NCBI GenBank assembly: GCA_037951105.1
Contig: JBAMJV010011314.1
Coordinates: forward strand, 30,001 to 94,000
Origin: Echinarachnius parma
Taxonomy: Eukaryota; Echinodermata; Echinoidea; Clypeasteroida; Echinarachniidae
DNA length: 64,000 bases
Direction of reading: 5' to 3'
The notes under the pieces are model-generated. The model was given only the letters and a program-made list of their open reading frames with translations, was not told the DNA's origin and made no database searches. Positions 61,001 to 64,000 of this stretch are shown piece after piece; the stretch's first letter is position 1, and every line of letters begins with the position of its first letter. A program made the translations under genes and the position numbers.

Positions 61001-64000
61001 CAGCAAGTATCAGCGAACTGCCATTGGAACTTATATTTGAATATTGATAACTCGTGTCTGGTTCGTTCTAATATATCGTTAACCAATTTCTCACTACAAG
61101 ATCCAGTTGGGTCTGTCGGTAGGAGGCGAGGCTCTAAATCAGAGGGTCGTGGGTTCGAGCCCATCATGATATTATTTTTTAGCATATTTGTTTCAGTTTG
61201 AATCCACTGATCCATAAATGCATATAGCCTTAATTATCTAAGCTAACCAGCAAGTATCAGCGAACTGCCATTGGAACTTATATTTGAATATTGATAACTC
61301 GTGTCTGGTTCGTTCTAATATATCCATAACCAATTTCTCATTACAAGATCCAGTTGGGTCAGTCCGTAGGAAGTGAGGCTCTAAATCAAAGGGTCGTGGG
61401 TTCGAGCCCCTCATGATATTATTTTTGAGCAAGTTTTTTCAGTTTGAATCCGCTGATCCATAAATGCATATAGCCTTAATTAGCTAAGCTAACCAGCAAG
61501 TACCAGCGAACTGCCATTGGAACTTATATTTGAATATTCGTGGCTACTTGCGTTATGTTTTTTAAGTGATAACTCGTGTCTGGTTCGTTCTAATATATCC
61601 ATAACCAATTTCTTACTACAAGATCCAGTTGGGTCAGTCGGTAGGAGACGAGGCTCTAAATCAAAGGGTCGTAGGTTCGAGCCCATCATGATATTATTTT
61701 TTAGCAAATTTGTTTCAGTTTGAATCCACTGATCCATAAATGCATATAGCCTTAAATATCTAAGCTATAGCCAGCAAGTATCAGAGAACTGCCATTGGAT
61801 TTATATTTGAATATTCGTGGCTACTTACGTTATGTTTTTCAAGTGATAATTCGTGTCTGGTTCGTTCTAATATATCCATAACCAATTTCTCACTACAAGA
61901 TCCAGTTGGGTCAGTCCGTAGGAGGTGAGACTCTAAATCAAAGGGTCGTGGGTTCGAGCCCCTCATGATATTATTTTTGAACAAATTTTTTTCAGTTTGA
62001 ATCCGCTGATCCATAAATGCATATAGCCTTAATTAGCTAAGCTAACCAGCAAGTATCAGCGAACTGCCATTGGAACTTATATTTGAATATTGATAACTCG
62101 TGTCTGGTTCGTTCTAATATATCGTTATCCAATTTCTCACTACAAGATCCAGTTGGGTCTGTCGGTAGGAGGCGAGGCTCTAAATCAAAGGGTCGTGGGT
62201 TCGAGCCCATCATGATATTATTTTTTAGCAAATTTGTTTCAGTTTGAATCCACTGATCCATAAATGCATATAGCCTTAATTAGCTAAGCTAACCAGCAAG
62301 TACCAGCGAACTGCCATTGGAACTTATATTTGAATATTCGTGGCTACTTGCGTTATGTTTTTCAAGTGATAACTCGTGTCTGGTTCGTTCTAATAACCAA
62401 TTTCTTACTACAAGATCCAGTTGGGTCAGTCGGTAGGAGGCGAGGCTCTAAATCAAAGGGTCGTGGGTTCGAGCCCATCATGATATTATTTTTTAGCAAA
62501 TTTGTTTCAGTTTGAATCCACTGATCCATAAATGCATATAGCCTTAAATATCTAAGCTATAGCCAGCAAGTATCAGCGAACTGCCATTGGATTTATATTT
62601 GAATATTCGTGGCTACTTGCGTTATGTTTTTCAAGTGATAATTCGTTTCTGGTTCGTTCTAATACATCCATAACCAATTTCTCACTACAAGATCCAGTTG
62701 GGTCAGTCCGTAGGAGGTGAGACTCTAAATCAAAGGGTCGTGGGTTCGAGCCCCTCATGATATTATTTTTGAACAAATTTTTTTCAGTTTGAATCCGCTG
62801 ATCCATAAATGCATATAGCCTTAATTAGCTAAGCTAACCAGCAAGTATCAGCGAACTGTCATTGGAACTTATATTTGAATATTGATAACTCGTGTCTGGT
62901 TCGTTCTAATATATCGTTAACCAATTTCTCACTACAAGATCCAGTTGGGTCTGTCGGTAGGAGGCGAGGCTCTAAATCAAAGGGTCGTGGGTTCGAGCCC
63001 ATCATGATATTATTTTTTAGCAAATTTGTTTCAGTTTGAATCCACTGATCCATAAATGCATATAGCCTTAATTATCTAAGCTATAGCCAGCAAGTATCAG
63101 CGAACTGCCATTGGATTTATATTTGAATATTCGTGGCTACTTGCGTTATGTTTTTCAAGTGATAATTCGTGTCTGGTTCGTTTTAATATATCCATAACCA
63201 ATTTCTCACTACAAGATCCAGTTGGGTCAGTCGGTAGGAGATGAGGCTCTAAATCAAAGGGTCTTGGATTGGATTCGAGCCCATCATGATATTATTTTTG
63301 AAGCAAATTTGTTTCAGTTTGAATTTGCTGATCGATAAATGCATATAGCCTTATTTAGCTAAGCAAACCAGCAAGTATCAGCCAACTGCCATTGGAACTT
63401 ATATTTGAATATTCATGGCCACTTGCGTAATGTTTTTCAAGTGATAACTCGTGTCTGGTTCGTTCTAATATATCCGTAACCAATTTCTCACTACAAGATC
63501 CAGTTGGGTCAGTCCGTAGAAGGTGAGGCTCTAAATCAAAGGGTCGTGGGTTCGAGCCCCTCATGATATTATTTTTGAGCAAATTTTTTCAGTTTGAATC
63601 CGCTGATCCATAAATGCATATAGCCTTAATTAGCTAAGCTAACCAGCAAGTACCAGCGAACTGCCATTGGAACTTATATTTGAATATTCGTGGCTACTTG
63701 CGTTATGTTTTTCAAGTGATAACTCGTGTCTGGTTCGTTCTAATATATCCATAACCAATTTCTCACTACAAGATCCAGTTGGGTCAGTCCGTAGGAGGTG
63801 AGGCTCTAAATCAAAGGGTCGTGGGTTCGAGCCCCTCATGATATTATTTTTGAGCAAATTTTTTTCAGTTTGAATCCGCTGATCCATAAATGCATATAGC
63901 CTTAATTAGCTAAGCTAACCAGCAAGTATCAGCGAACAGCCATTGGAACTTATATTTGAATATTGATAACTCGTGTCTGGTTCGTTCTAATATATCCATA

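Larger units (their letters stand above)
23954..64000 (+). repeat. tRNA-like satellite array, about 150 head-to-tail monomers of 239-288 bp
   Basis: All monomers face the same way and continue to the window end. Each holds: AACCAATTTCTCACTACAAG; a tRNA-like core (A-box-like TGGGTCAGTCGG, then AGGGTCGTGGGTTCGAGCCC with the B box); a T-run; a CAGTTTGAAT spacer; ATAAATGCATATAGCC; then CTGCCATTGGAACTTATATT. Three length classes differ by deletions between TTGAATATT and CTGGTTCG: long (with CTTGCGTAATG...CAAGTGATAACTCG), medium (GCGTAATGTGTCTGG) and short (TTGAATATTGATAACTCG). The text AAATC(A)AAGGGTCGTGGGTTCGA resembles lysine tRNA but the stems are decayed. ORFs of 60-110 codons on both strands recur only because the monomer does. 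Confidence 0.9.

Noticed and set aside
23954..64000. Dozens of similar 60-110 codon ORFs on both strands (for example frames beginning MDQWIQTE or MHLSISKF)
   Set aside because: They coincide with every satellite monomer, occur on opposite strands over the same bases, change start and end with each indel, and show no domain. They reflect monomer repetition, not genes.
23954..64000. Array resembling a CRISPR locus
   Set aside because: The monomers are 239-288 bp with no short repeat plus unique spacer pattern, there are no cas genes, and the DNA is animal.

Overview
The window is non-coding-rich eukaryotic DNA from an animal, most likely a marine invertebrate deuterostome (echinoderm first choice). 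The evidence is a multi-exon gene on the minus strand encoding a secreted protein built of hyalin-repeat (HYR) type modules in phase 1-1 exons with GT-AG borders. The species call also rests on the dense mix of poly-G-bearing hAT-like elements, foldback elements and tRNA-derived repeats. No prokaryotic feature (operon, CRISPR, IS) is present.

Layout. 1-5.85 kb: 5' part of the HYR gene (signal-peptide exon at 5779-5842, four intact module exons, two broken duplicate exons), with a hAT-like element (509-954) and a 1.2-kb foldback element with modular terminal repeats (3215-4431) near or in its introns. 5.85-13.1 kb: no recognisable gene; a MITE, a CAT microsatellite, a near-perfect 29-bp hairpin, a diverged direct repeat and a transposon fragment. 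13.1-18.4 kb: a giant foldback element made of inverted arrays of ~122-bp and ~129-bp subrepeats with perfect 32-bp ends. 18.5-23.95 kb: a decayed transposon with ~460-bp inverted arms; its broken coding sequence is interrupted by a 1372-bp Mutator-like insertion with a perfect 9-bp target duplication.

23.95 kb to the end (>40 kb): one head-to-tail satellite of roughly 150 monomers of 239-288 bp. Each monomer contains a tRNA-like core (A-box-like and B-box motifs at tRNA spacing, followed by a T-run). The array has nested higher-order structure: a four-monomer 1062-bp unit, repeats at 1321, 1586 and 2371 bp, an ~8.4-kb block repeated at 12.02 kb, and a ~2.8-kb block seen three times. A ~106-bp hAT-like MITE with an 8-bp target duplication sits at the same monomer position in six places, so it inserted once and was carried along. 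A ~2.3-kb stretch (37.4-39.7 kb) is full of random indels and looks like unpolished sequence bridging two near-identical blocks.

The many short ORFs in the satellite on both strands are by-products of the repeat, not genes. The only supported protein-coding gene is the HYR gene; everything else is mobile or repetitive DNA. All family assignments come from reading motifs without database searches.
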